A stretch of 64,000 nt of DNA from Rhyacophila brunnea. Lineage: Eukaryota > Arthropoda > Insecta > Trichoptera > Rhyacophilidae. Position numbers and translations under genes: made by a program. The DNA is taken from the NCBI GenBank assembly GCA_022495005.1, contig JAGYXB010001753.1:1116001-1180000 (forward strand). Direction: 5' to 3'. The notes under the pieces were generated by a model, which saw only the letters and a program-made list of their open reading frames with translations, did no database searches and was not told the DNA's origin. This document shows positions 46,841-58,146 of the stretch, piece by piece; position 1 is the stretch's first letter; every line of letters begins with the position of its first letter.

Positions 46841-47036
46841 TAACTTCCAAAAGCGACCCGTATATGGGGCGGCCAATTGACTAGACATCGCACGCGCTAT
46901 GTAGACAGATTAGGATTTAACTCTATATACATCGGCGTGACTTAGAAAAGAGACCCATAGATAGCGCTGCCCATTGACTGGACTTGGCAAGCATTATGTA
47001 GACGGATTTGGATTTAACTCTATATAGACTCCGAAA
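46841..47036. repeat. imperfect tandem duplication, about 97 bases x 2
   Basis: GACCCGTATATGGGGCGGCC...TTAACTCTATATA is repeated as GACCCATAGATAGCGCTGCC...TTAACTCTATATA. TGACTRGAC and GTAGACRGATT blocks are in the same order. Confidence 0.75.
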
Positions 47037-47050
47037 TTGACATCTCTCAC

Positions 47051-47286
47051 CAGTGTTGCCAACAAAAATGTTAAAAATTCAGTAGATTTACTGATTTTTT
47101 CTTAAAAATATCAGTAGATTGACAAAAATGTATGAAATTCAACGTATGTGTTTGGTGAAAGCGTGCATATTGACATAATCTCACAAGTGTCTTTTAAAAA
47201 ATCATGTAAAAAGTGACTTTTATTCATCACAAATATCACAATTTCTTCTTTTCCTGACCAAAATTTCAGTAGATATGGCAACACTG
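47051..47286. mobile_element. hAT-type MITE, CAGTGTTGCCA ends
   Basis: The ends CAGTGTTGCCA and TGGCAACACTG are perfectly inverted. The exact 8-base duplication TCTCTCAC lies at 47043-47050 and 47287-47294. The interior repeats TCAGTAGAT motifs. Confidence 0.93.
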
Positions 47287-47299
47287 TCTCTCACAGCCA

Positions 47300-47660
47300 A
47301 TCAGTTTGGTGAGTTTAGTCTGATTAGCTCTGACCCTTTTGATCGTACAGGTCCTCTATTTTGAGACTAAGCACCTTACACTATCGAGATTCGTTTCTAG
47401 TGATAATTGTGGTATCTAGTTTTCAAATGTGATACCTGCCTGAACTGAACTAATCCTTTGGAAAGTCTGGTTATTTGGTCGAGCGAGTCATCTTATCTAG
47501 TTATAATCTATTTTCGTGTACCATTTGAAGTATTCTCTTTTATTATTGATTATATCTCTGTGAACTCTGAATTCATACAACACCGGAAGTGTTTCTATTT
47601 TATAACTAAAACACACTTACTATAACTGGCGACCAACGTGGGCCCAAAGTGTTTCCAAAT
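47300..47660 (+). repeat. possible LTR end with primer-binding-like site
   Basis: CTGGCGACCAACGTGGGCCC (47626-47645) resembles the TGGCG..CAACGTGGG site that follows the 5' LTR in many insect Gypsy/BEL elements. The preceding 300 bases could be a decayed LTR. No gag/pol frame follows. Confidence 0.3.
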
Positions 47661-48114
47661 TATAAATAAATAAAAACCATCCTATAGCATGTAATTTTAG
47701 AATCAGAATAATAATTATGTGCCCGTATTCCTGCCGATTTACGTTGGGGTGGCCGAAATTCAAGGGGGGTACTGCATAGTAGGTAGGCATTTTTATTCTC
47801 AGTGTCAGACACGCCGTGCTAGTTTTACCGGTGCCGTGTCCAGCAAAGGGCGACGAACTGAAAAGTCAAACAATGATATTGATAACAATGATAACACAAG
47901 AGACAAACAACACTTTATTATATTGTGCACGAGGAAAGAAAAACGACGCCTGCCTCTCGTGCAATGTGAAGTCTCGCGATGGTGAATATTTTCGTGAACG
48001 TCCGACGACTAGGGGTGTCATATCGATGGAAAAAATATTGAATGAATGAATCGGTATCTGAAGAAATTTCTATAACATTAGAGCGGAATGCACAATCTAA
48101 GATTTCGATCCTAA

Positions 48115-48556
48115 AGCGTCAATTACATTGAGCTTTTTTATGAGCTGATTATTGGCAAATTTATAATCTGCCTGTAAATTCGCCCAGTGTAATCATCGAA
48201 TAAGCTAATAAGCAGGTTGTAAACACTCCACCTAGAAAAGTTGAAAGCCGGTCAACTTTTCACACTACACGCCGGCGTGTGGGCTTACTGCGTCTGCGCA
48301 GTAGAGCGATGGTGGTGGAAAAACGAACTACTCATTTTGAAATTTACATTTTTGACGTTTAATGGAAACATTGTTATGGAGCGTAGCGACCTCCCGGTAA
48401 AAAAACGAACTACGTTCCGTCAAAATCGCTCGCTGGCTTGTGGCTTATCAGCGAATGGAAAGTTTTGTGTGTAATCATGAAATCGCAGTAGCTGAACCGC
48501 CCGCTTTTAAATTCGCCAATAAGCAGCTCGTAAAAAAGCTCAATGTAATTGACGCT
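48115..48556. mobile_element. Harbinger-like MITE
   Basis: The ends AGCGTCAATTACATTGAGCT and AGCTCAATGTAATTGACGCT are perfectly inverted for 20 bases, and the similarity continues to about 40. TAA flanks both sides (48112-48114, 48557-48559). A 77-codon frame inside (48241-48474) has no known domain. Confidence 0.9.
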
Positions 48557-48559
48557 TAA

Positions 48560-49429
48560 GGATAAGTCGCCGAAAAGCATGACTTAACTATAGACAATCC
48601 TGAGTATAGAGTTGAGGAATCCTTAACCATAGACTGCTTTTGTTATGAACACGCCCCCTTCTGTATTACCATTTACCACTGACAGCTGCTGTCAAAATAA
48701 ATTCGTATGTCTATAAAACAGTCCATACACTCAAATTAATTTAACAATGTATCTCAATATGGATATTGATAGTGTTAATTCGTTTGGCATGTACTTGCAG
48801 AATATTATTTTACTTTTATACACCAGCCCGCAGAAATACAAAATGCCAGGTGAAGAATGACACTTGACGCTAGTGTTACTATGTTAAAAAAATATCTTGC
48901 GGTGGATTCACGTATAATGACTTATAACGGAAACAGAAGAGTATTATAATTAAATATTAATATGTATTTATAGTTATTGCATTTATAAAATGCAGTTGAC
49001 ATATTTTTGTCATCGTTTAACAATTATAAAATAATTTACCTAAACTATAGGAAAGAGAATTTTTAAATATGGTATTATTTTCAATAGAAATGATCTTAAC
49101 TAAGGACAATGTTTCTGCATAGTGTTTTCTGCAAAGGAAATTTTAGTTATGACAAATGTTTCTGCATTCCGCTCTTAGTGTGAACTGTTTGTATCAAATT
49201 TAATATCCTTGTTCGTAAAAGCTTAAAAATTGTAAAAGACTTTGATATTCCTAGCCTTTGTTTATCGTTAATTTCACACGTGTTTTTTTCGATAGGTTTT
49301 TGATGTTGTTTTTTGGCTGGTTTAAAAATATATCTAACAAGCTTAAGTACCCGGCTTCGCACAGGGTCGCTTTGTGGATACATTTATCGTAAATATTTAA
49401 AAAATAATAATAAGTAAGTAATTATATTG
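48560..49429. other. unassigned stretch
   Basis: No gene is recognised. Confidence 0.35.
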
Positions 49430-49590
49430 TTGTTTTTATTTAATAAAACGCAATTTTTTTTGTAGTACTTATTCCACTTTTAATCAGATTAAAAGTGGAA
49501 TAAGTAGTAAAAAAAAAAATGCGTTTTATTAAATAAAAACAACAATACAGTGCAGTTCCACCATGAATTGACAGTTAACAAAATAAAAGA
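49430..49590 (-). mobile_element. Penelope-like foldback relic
   Basis: TTGTTGTTTTTATTTAATAA and onward is inverted about a centre at 49484-49486 (TTTTAATC/AGATTAAAA), giving a nearly perfect 55-bp stem. On the minus strand it is preceded by GTTAACTGTCAATTCATGGT then GGAACTGCACTGTATT, the lead-in also seen at 11505. Confidence 0.6.
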
Positions 49591-49805
49591 AATAAGTAAT
49601 TATCTTTAGTTAAAATATCTATGTAATACAATATGGCAATATGAAAATAATTCTAATAGGTGTAAAGGTCAAACAAAAGAACACTAAATTAAAATCGAAT
49701 CCAAAATATGCAAACGTTATTATTAGTATTAATATGTAGTAAAAAATTCAAAATTGGATGGATTAAACAAACAACAAACTTTGTATTTTATATAATACTA
49801 ACTTA

Positions 49806-50015
49806 GAAACCTTCGCGGGTGTGCGCACAACAACTGACAAAAGTTTCATAACAATCGGATGTATGGTATAGGAACGCATACGGGACAGACAGACAGACAG
49901 ACATTCATTGTTATATATAAGATATAGTCTATAACCTTCGCGCAAGTGCAAGCAATAAGTTGACAAAGTTTTATCGCAATCGGATGAACGGTATGGCAGC
50001 GCATAAAATACGAAC
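49806..50015. repeat. duplicated block around a GACA microsatellite
   Basis: AACCTTCGCGGGTGTGC...CAATCGGATGTATGGTA and AACCTTCGCGCAAGTGC...CAATCGGATGAACGGTA are related blocks about 125 bases apart. They are separated by (GACA)x4 and ATTCATTGTTATATATAAGA, the style of a LINE/Helitron 3' tail in insects. Confidence 0.55.
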
Positions 50016-50205
50016 AAACTAATACTTAAATATTGATTTTTATATATTAAAAATATAGGTACAGGCGAAAATGATAAGTTGAAGTGTCATGGCCGCCGTC
50101 GTGGCGCTGCGATCTATGTCAATATTGTTGTTCTCGAAACGGCCACGCTTCACGTTAAAGTTGCCGCACAGTAGATATTATCTTCTTTGTGTCACGTACG
50201 ATCAG

Positions 50206-50445
50206 CAGCCTCCAAAATTATAGTATTTCGGCAAAAAAATTATCAGGTATCTACGCGTTGAATGACCAACAATTTTCTGCATTTTCAAAAAAATACACGT
50301 AAAGTGATTGACGAGAGCTTTTTTTAGCTCTCCCAAACATCTTTGGTCCTATTTTTTTCCGTAAAGTCAAAATTATAGTACTTTCGGACTTTATATCAAA
50401 AAATATAGTACAAGTACTATAATTATAGTACGGCTGGCATCACTG
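50206..50445. mobile_element. hAT-type MITE
   Basis: It lies between ACGATCAG (50198-50205) and ACGATCGG (50446-50453), seven of eight equal. The left end begins CAGCCTCCAAAATTATAGTA. The right, on the minus strand, begins CAGTGATGCCAGCCGTACTA followed by TAATTATAGTA. Confidence 0.7.
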
Positions 50446-50678
50446 ACGATCGGTGACTTCTTGCTTGTTTGGTACACTTACAGCGTAATCAAAGAATATT
50501 TTAGTTTGTACCTACTAATATCCATTAAATTCGCCCCTGACAAAAATTGGCTTCTGACAAAGAGTTGGCAACAAAGATATTACGTTTTGTTTAAATAGTA
50601 TTATAAATGTCTAAAATTAGCTATAAAGTGTGTAATAAAAATTTTACTTGTGCCATACAAAGGAAAATCAAGGCTCAG

Positions 50679-51191
50679 AGCTTGTCCAGACGACGAGTGT
50701 CTCGCCGCGAGTGCATGTGGACGACTCAATGAGGTCACCTGTACCTCGTCTGCGCGCAAAAAGTGACATACGGTGATTATGTCGTCGTTGTTTAATGAAC
50801 AGGGCAAATTAACCAAATGCTATTTTACGGGAGGAGGATTTTTAACTATTGACATTTATTTATTAATTTCCTGTGGATAATTATAAAACTAGTTTATAAA
50901 GCTTAGAAATAATAGTGTCTTTATAGTAGGTACAATAATTTAAAAAGCCTAATACCTATGTCACATTCGATATTTATTCGTAACACTAAGTGGATATTCG
51001 CCCTAACGATTGTCGTTTTTAAGTACTTTCCTGTAAGCTAGTGAGGTACATAATGATTTTCATTAAAATCTCGATTTAGCCAAAATAGTTAATTCGCCGT
51101 TTTTACAAAACACTGACGATATGTGGGCGGCTCAATGAGGTCACATGTACCTGGAATGCGCGCGAGTCAAATCGCGCTACCTGGACAAGGC
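50679..51191. mobile_element. MITE of the CTTGTCCAGA family
   Basis: The left end AGCTTGTCCAG and the right end CTGGACAAGGC are inverted. CTCAATGAGGTCACCTGTAC (about 50725) recurs near the right end as CTCAATGAGGTCACATGTAC (51131), in direct orientation. CTCAG lies on both sides and may be the target duplication. Confidence 0.6.
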
Positions 51192-51196
51192 CTCAG

Positions 51197-52263
51197 GTAA
51201 CACCGTGCAACAGGAATAATAAATGAGCTCGGACCTCGTGCATTACCAGGGTCTAGTCGCTTGACATTAATTCTTGAAAATTGACATTTATAATCTGTTG
51301 ACACACTTTTTCTTGGTCTGTAAAATATAAAGCATTCTCCACCAAAGTGGTTGATTATTTTATTAGCCACCCCCAGGTTTAACACCACCTACTGTCTCAA
51401 TATGCCTTATGAACTTATGATAATAGGTTCTTGAACCGAATCGGCAAAAGTACGTAGGTAGGTATGTCAACAGTCTCATTAGTGGCTGAGCTTCAACGTG
51501 TTGAACTAAAAAAAACTGCTTTCTTAGCATTGTTAAATTGTACATATTTAAGTACTAAATTTATTTTTCAGTTGTTCGCCGACCTACTGTCCGACAACGA
51601 TATATCGTCGATAACCGGAAGTCGCTGTAGTCGCATATGGAAGACTTCTCAGTCACGTATATGTCATGGCGGCAAAGCGTGTTTAAATAATGTATCAGCC
51701 CTCTATTTAGATGTGACTCCTTTTCTTCGCAGTAAATACAAATTTTACTAATAATAATTTTAATATCACTCCTGATCGTTATATATACCTATTATATTTT
51801 ATTATAAAAAGCATCAAATTACGTAAATTGATAGATCCCTACACAACGGAAGCATAAAATGAAATGATAGATTTAGGGGGCGTTCCTTATTTGAAACGGT
51901 AGTATGGTTAACCTGCATAGGAGGGGCTTGTTAGTTCACAGTTTTAAGACGTATACAAGAAGTTCTTGTTCGACAATATCTCATAATATGCTTCTATTTA
52001 AAATTCATTGTCTCGGCACTCGAGGAGGTATCACTATCCATCAGTTTTGGTAGCGGCATGGCAACGAAAATTCGATAAGCAAAACGTGCTGGTTTATTCC
52101 ATTGCTTTTTTCACCCGTGATGTGGTGACATGGTTATAGCTATGATCGTGCACGAAAAAAACTGGACAGCTATTAATTTGTTCATTCTGCTTGTATGCGC
52201 AAATTTGCCATGGCAGCTTTAATTACTATCCAACTCTTAACTGAATCGCAGAAATTGCATACA
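51197..52263. other. unassigned stretch
   Basis: No gene is recognised. The 95-codon frame at 51464-51751 lacks known motifs. Confidence 0.35.
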
Positions 52264-52267
52264 TTAA

Positions 52268-52637
52268 GGCTATACTTCAGCTGAGGCATGGTCTAAAAAA
52301 AGATCGTGACTAGGCGATGCGGGGATTGTGCAAATGACGCGAGCCGAACGAAATATAATTTGTCATAATAATTTAACATGCGTTATTTTAATGTTATGTT
52401 TATTATTATATTCGTAATAATAATAGTATATTCATTGACATGTTTTATTTTTCAAGTAGATGCGGAACGTTTTTTAGTCATCTTTACACGATTTAAGAAT
52501 ATATTCCTCCGACGCCATCACAAAACAAATTGACGTGCTCACACCTCGACCGTCAGTCTACGATTGGCGACGACTGCGAAATTTCGTTCCACATACTGTT
52601 GAAAATTAATTGTCGTTTCACTTATGTATGTACGCTC
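52268..52637 (-). mobile_element. TTAA-flanked element, copy B
   Basis: The ends GGCTATACTTCAGCTGAGGC and GTATGTACGCTC are flanked by TTAA at 52264-52267 and 52638-52641. 370 bases. The minus strand keeps ATG followed by ASEEYILKSCKDD. Confidence 0.88.
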
Positions 52638-52979
52638 TTAATAATATTATATCAATACAATATAAATTACACAAGTAACTTAATGATTAATAATTATCAA
52701 TAGATTTTTAAGTATTACAGTAGTATTTAAATTGTAAATGTATTAATAAATTATTCGTAATTAAAATTAAAGATAAGTTTCCAAACAATGGTGACGAGTT
52801 GATTGGACTCCTAATTATACAATTAATAATGTTACTATTAGTTATTACTTATTAGTTTATTACTTATTATTTATTATATTAATAATCTACAATGTAAGTT
52901 GTTTGTTTTTTTGTATTATTTATTTTATTTTAACATTATCAATTTGCGTAGTAAGTATGACACATAAAATACCATCATT

Positions 52980-53076
52980 CATCATCATCATCACTTGGGG
53001 TCGATCCACTGCTGGATGACCGCTCTACTATTCGCGGTCCCTAACTATTATTCTCCGTTCGTACATACATCCCGAG
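52980..53076 (-). pseudogene. LINE 3' end scrap
   Basis: TCATCATCATCACTTGGGGT followed by CGATCCACTGCTGGATGACC is the reverse complement of the LINE tail seen at 34138 and 43560 (QQWID-like end plus GATGAT). Confidence 0.55.
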
Positions 53077-53819
53077 TAGGGATCCCGAGCTATTTTCGAT
53101 ACATATGAATCCCGGGATTGATAAACATAATCCCGAAACTTTCGGGATTGATTTTTTTTATCAATTTTTATGGAAAATAAAATAAAAACGAAAATAAAAA
53201 CAGAAAAAATACTTTTAATAACAAATATAAGTAGGACATTAGAAATAAACTGAGTTTGAATGAACTTTGATTTATACCCATGTGTAAGTTGCCGATTCAT
53301 TTTATTTTTTCACATAAATTAATAAAAATGAGAAAGATTGGACAAAAACAATGCTTAGCACTATTAACAAATTAATTCCACCATGATCTCATACGTTTTA
53401 CGGCAGTTTCATATTTTGCTGACTAATTAGATTTATGAAGTGGAAATGCGATAAGTACACCATGATTTTCTTTACTATTTTAAATCTCGCTAACCCATTC
53501 ATTAAGTCTTTACTATCAGAAACAGCAATCTCATATTAAATTCCATTATTATTTATATTACAATATTATTTACTCCATTAAACTGATGTATTTCCAAGAT
53601 TGAACGTATACAATATTACCAATAAATGTCTTAAATAGTATAAGTTATACTAGATTTATTTTTGACAGATTTTATCAATGTTATTTGTAAATATAAAAAC
53701 TTTATATTAACAATGGAAAAAAAATGTCAATTCCGGGACCAGTCCCGGGATCCCGGGATTGTCAAATTGTAATCCCGAAATCCCGGGATCAGAATTTTGG
53801 CTCGGGATTGGATTCCCTA
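53077..53819. mobile_element. hAT-type element rich in TCCCGGGAT motifs
   Basis: The ends are TAGGGATCCCGAGC and GCTCGGGATTGGATTCCCTA, with the exact 8-base duplication ATCCCGAG at 53069-53076 and 53820-53827. Many AATCCCGGGATT palindromes lie near both ends. The layout resembles 35479-36069 (TAGGGAT start, repeated palindromic motif), but the motif differs. Confidence 0.93.
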
Positions 53820-53833
53820 ATCCCGAGGCCCGT

Positions 53834-54308
53834 CAGCGGCGAGGGGTGGAGGTAGGCTGTTAAGATTCGACATAAATAGTCCACACTAAATTCTGGCTGT
53901 CAAACTTATTTGTTTTCACCAAGAATATAATTTGCAGATGGTGCTGGCTAATTTTTAAAAATCAATTAAACCCTGGCTAAACTAAACCGTAATAGTTTAT
54001 GTATACTATGAGCGATCTGTCGAAATAGTGCACACTTTTTCAGTAACAATTATTTGTTTTTGTAGTATTAGGAATACATATTAAATATGGTGTTGGTTAA
54101 ACCCTGCCTAACGAAACCATAATTATTATTGAGTATAATATTTTATAGATAAACTAATATTTTTGACTATCATTGTCTACTTACTACGACTTGGGATTAG
54201 GCAGGTTTAATTGAATTAAAAAAAACTAACAAATACTATTACACATTGTAGTTTTGTTCAATGAAAGCAAATACGTTTGACTGGCAAAATGACCACCCTT
54301 CGCCACTG
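53834..54308. mobile_element. hAT-type MITE, CAGTGGCGAAGG family
   Basis: It starts CAGCGGCGAGGGGTGGAGGT and ends ACCACCCTTCGCCACTG. The flanks AGGCCCGT and AGGCCCAC agree at six of eight bases. Its right half is included in the 755-base duplication. Confidence 0.8.
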
Positions 54309-54793
54309 AGGCCCACTATACTCAGACCACTGCAAAAAACTGTGAATTTAGACCGTAGTGCTAGTTCTTGCTTATATTATGAATGGAATACGGGGAATTG
54401 CTAATACGTTAATTAATACGAACGAAAATGTATCGAAACTCTTACTTTACTGCGAACATTGCATTCGATGCTAAGAAATACCTAGTACGACCATCGGAAA
54501 TTGTAATGTAGTGCCGCGGCCTGACTATAGACGGCTTTGAATCATTTTAACGGGTTTTACGACAACTGTGGTAGTGTGGTCATTTAGTGCCCCGTAAGTA
54601 CCACGGTATGATTGCATTTGTTCAGCGGCTGTCCACTCGCCGAGTGATAATATGTCCTGTCCCCATCAAATTGGCTACCTATTATACCATCACTTCTTCT
54701 CTGCCTCCTTTTTGATTGTTTTCTTCTTTGGCTATTCCACGTTAGGTCCAATATGCACCTTTCCAAGCCACGTTGCACATGTACCGAATTCCA
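54039..54793. repeat. 755-bp tandem duplication, copy 1
   Basis: The unit starts TTCAGTAACAATTATTTG and ends GTACCGAATTCCA. By reading along both copies I find no difference. It comprises the right half of the MITE at 53834-54308, about 280 bases of unknown sequence and a minus-strand LINE scrap (GLERCILDLTWNSQRRKQ, about 54770-54700). Confidence 0.9.
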
Positions 54794-55548
54794 TTCAGTA
54801 ACAATTATTTGTTTTTGTAGTATTAGGAATACATATTAAATATGGTGTTGGTTAAACCCTGCCTAACGAAACCATAATTATTATTGAGTATAATATTTTA
54901 TAGATAAACTAATATTTTTGACTATCATTGTCTACTTACTACGACTTGGGATTAGGCAGGTTTAATTGAATTAAAAAAAACTAACAAATACTATTACACA
55001 TTGTAGTTTTGTTCAATGAAAGCAAATACGTTTGACTGGCAAAATGACCACCCTTCGCCACTGAGGCCCACTATACTCAGACCACTGCAAAAAACTGTGA
55101 ATTTAGACCGTAGTGCTAGTTCTTGCTTATATTATGAATGGAATACGGGGAATTGCTAATACGTTAATTAATACGAACGAAAATGTATCGAAACTCTTAC
55201 TTTACTGCGAACATTGCATTCGATGCTAAGAAATACCTAGTACGACCATCGGAAATTGTAATGTAGTGCCGCGGCCTGACTATAGACGGCTTTGAATCAT
55301 TTTAACGGGTTTTACGACAACTGTGGTAGTGTGGTCATTTAGTGCCCCGTAAGTACCACGGTATGATTGCATTTGTTCAGCGGCTGTCCACTCGCCGAGT
55401 GATAATATGTCCTGTCCCCATCAAATTGGCTACCTATTATACCATCACTTCTTCTCTGCCTCCTTTTTGATTGTTTTCTTCTTTGGCTATTCCACGTTAG
55501 GTCCAATATGCACCTTTCCAAGCCACGTTGCACATGTACCGAATTCCA
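54794..55548. repeat. 755-bp tandem duplication, copy 2
   Basis: Second copy of the unit at 54039-54793. Unique sequence resumes after 55549 (tatctctgcg). Confidence 0.9.
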
Positions 55549-57284
55549 TATCTCTGCGTAGCGATACATACAAACGCTACGGATTTTAGCTTATAGCTCG
55601 CGCCCACTACGATGGCTAGACGCTGAAACACGACACGTCGCGACGGCTGGTTCTTGTAGCTATTGTAGAGTGTAGGTATATTATTATTTGGGTACGTTAG
55701 ACTGTTGAGAGAGGCAGTTCGGGAGTAATAAAGTATACGTGGTATTGTCAGGCGTTAGCGATGGTGCCCACAGAACGCGACGAGCGGGCGAAGTCGGCGT
55801 ATTCATAACCATAATCACACGTCTCTCGCCGCGCATTACCCTTCACCTATGTAATAAGCGGCCCAAGCAGCACAAAACAATTATTTTTACAGCGTCTCTC
55901 ATAACAAAGCAATAAAAATATTATATTATTTCGGGGCTTGTAATAAATATTTACGACGACATTATTCAACCAGCGAAATATAATGACACGGAATAAAATA
56001 AAACAATGGGTTCTCTGTTATTAAATAATTGCTTTTGGCCCGTCGATCGACGACGCCTCAAGCAGCGTAATTTTGGTAGCCGTGTTCAATGAATGGACTT
56101 CTTTGTATTTTCATTAAATCGTATCGCCGAGAAGCGAAAAACGGTGACTCATGCGGCAGGCGGCGGGCAAGGCATCGTTAAGTCCAGTGGGCGCTGGCGT
56201 ATTTGATTACGTTGTATTTTTGATGATTTACGCGCCACTTGTAGAAATTTTGCGCGAGCGCCGCACTCGCTGCGTCAATGGGCTTTATGCCTTAAGAGAT
56301 CACCCTGCTTTGAAAACGTGGTTATTAGCCCCACACATCAGTCGTTGCAAAGTGTTTCAGCAGCTAGCCGTCGTAGTGAGTGCGAGCTCTTATCTTTTTA
56401 ATATTACACAGTAGATAATAATATAATATACATTGTAATATTATTAAAATACTTATTATATATTTTTGTATGATTACTATAATGAATGCAGTAAGCACAT
56501 AATATTAGTTACCAATACTATGTAGAGCAGAAAGATTATATAAAAGATAAGTAGTGCGGGGCTTTGCAAAACATTAACAAAAAACATAATATCCGATTTT
56601 TTTTTTATTGTAGACGTTCTGTGATCACATCAATAATAATAAATAATATGAGAGCAAGGCCATCTTGCAGTCGTAATCAATTTGATTATAATGCGAATTA
56701 AAATACACTGAGTAAACAAGAAGTGTGGTATGAAAATTTAAATTGTATCCATCACACACGACGTGAGTAGGTGGCGAGTGCCTTGTCCACCTTGTTAGCA
56801 GTATAATCGTTCACTTTGTGATACAATAATACGACATATTACATGCTTGCAACAACGAATGTCACCTACATTCCTACATATTATGTACGTTTTTTTAATA
56901 TCTTTGAATGGGTTAAAATCGTGTGTCGATAGTATTGTTGTTATGTTCATTTACAGACAATATAAAATATAAATACTTACGTGTTAATTAGGTACACAAT
57001 AAATACGTGATATGGTTTTTAAGACAATTTGATCGATTAACTAATTCACTTTATGACTTTTTGTGTGATAATTAGAAAATAATTTTATTTCCGAATCGTG
57101 TCATTTATCCTATAAAACGTTTGTGCTATAATGTGTATTTTATTAATATTGTCGCTAATTCCATCGATTTTATTGTGGTTTTTATTATTTGTAAATAATA
57201 AAAATAGATTTTGGTATCCATTTTTTTATTAATAAAATTGCATTAAAATTCCACAATAATTGTTAAAATTCAAATTAGTCACAT
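55549..57284. other. unassigned stretch
   Basis: 55600-55850 and 56040-56300 are GC-richer. The 87-codon frame at 56151-56414 has no known motif. 56400-57280 is AT-rich. No gene is supported. Confidence 0.35.
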
Positions 57285-57720
57285 TACGCGATGTCAGCAA
57301 TTGCCGAGCACTCGATGGATACAGGACACAAATTTGACTTCGAAACCAAGATATTGGGTCGGAATAAAGGATATTTCGCACGATTGGTAAAGGAGGCCAT
57401 TGAAATCCATATAAACCCCGAAAATATTAAGTGTGATGATGGATTACGGGTAAAAACGTCATGGCTTCCGGCACTATCAGCAAAATCCAATATTCAAGCC
57501 AGTATCTCTGGTCGTAACGATTGACAGATTACTCTGAGCAACGTTTGCTCTTAACTAATCGGATTCCTTTTTACATTCTTAGAGCAACGTTTACATTCAT
57601 ATACCTACACTACATTTTCACAACATATCATCTCTTGATAATGGCCTCTGCCACGAACCAGAAACGTCGAGTAAAGAAGGACACACGGTGGAAACCCAAA
57701 AATCTACTACGATAAAAAAC
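57285..57720 (+). pseudogene. Penelope-like element, C-terminal ORF end and 3' region
   Basis: From 57291 the frame reads SAIAEHSMDTGHKFDFETKI, then LVKEAIEIHINPENIKCDDG and LRVKTSWLPAL. This is the region containing the conserved REAIEI and W(K/L)P blocks near the GIY-YIG nuclease end of Penelope-like retroelements. The frame runs to 57524. A hammerhead-like motif follows at 57633-57670. The RT domain is absent, so the copy is 5'-truncated. Confidence 0.7.
57633..57670 (+). ncRNA. hammerhead-like ribozyme motif (degenerate)
   Basis: TTGATAA (57635-57641) is followed by hairpin TGGC/GCCA (57642-57645, 57650-57653), then CGAA and CCAGAAACG. It has the same TTGATAATG..C core as the motif at 11622. 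In Penelope-like elements this place after the ORF is where hammerhead ribozymes occur. Stem I and the cleavage site are not identified. Confidence 0.3.
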
Positions 57721-58146
57721 AACCGTGGAAGCCTCAAACATTATACTGCTCAAGTCAGTTCAACTAGCTGTCGGGCCCATCGGACCGTCCGACCTGGTAC
57801 CCACAAACGCCAATTTTCTTGCATTTAGAAAATGTCAAATCAATTCCATATTTTAATTTTGCCTGTTCGTGCTCTTCTCTACCGTGGGTAATTCTTAGCT
57901 TAATGTAAATTCAGTCAAAGCACTCTTGGGTAACTGCTCCCGATATATTCCCAATCATAGGAGAATGATGGTTCACATCAAACGTAGGGTCCCGTGATAC
58001 GCCAGATAAAGACAGGGCGTTGTTTGGTGGTGCCATTGACGTCAATAGTTAGGTTTTTTAATTAAAACTGATGTTTCTTCTAAAATCGGCAACCCGTATA
58101 ATACCTCTTCTGTTCGAATTCTATACTTTTTGATAATGTTGTATTT

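Noticed and set aside
47719..47985. 88-codon frame after the possible LTR
   Set aside because: No gag, protease or other recognisable motif; composition typical of non-coding sequence.
56151..56414. 87-codon frame in a GC-richer part
   Set aside because: No recognisable domain and no supporting splice or poly(A) signals.
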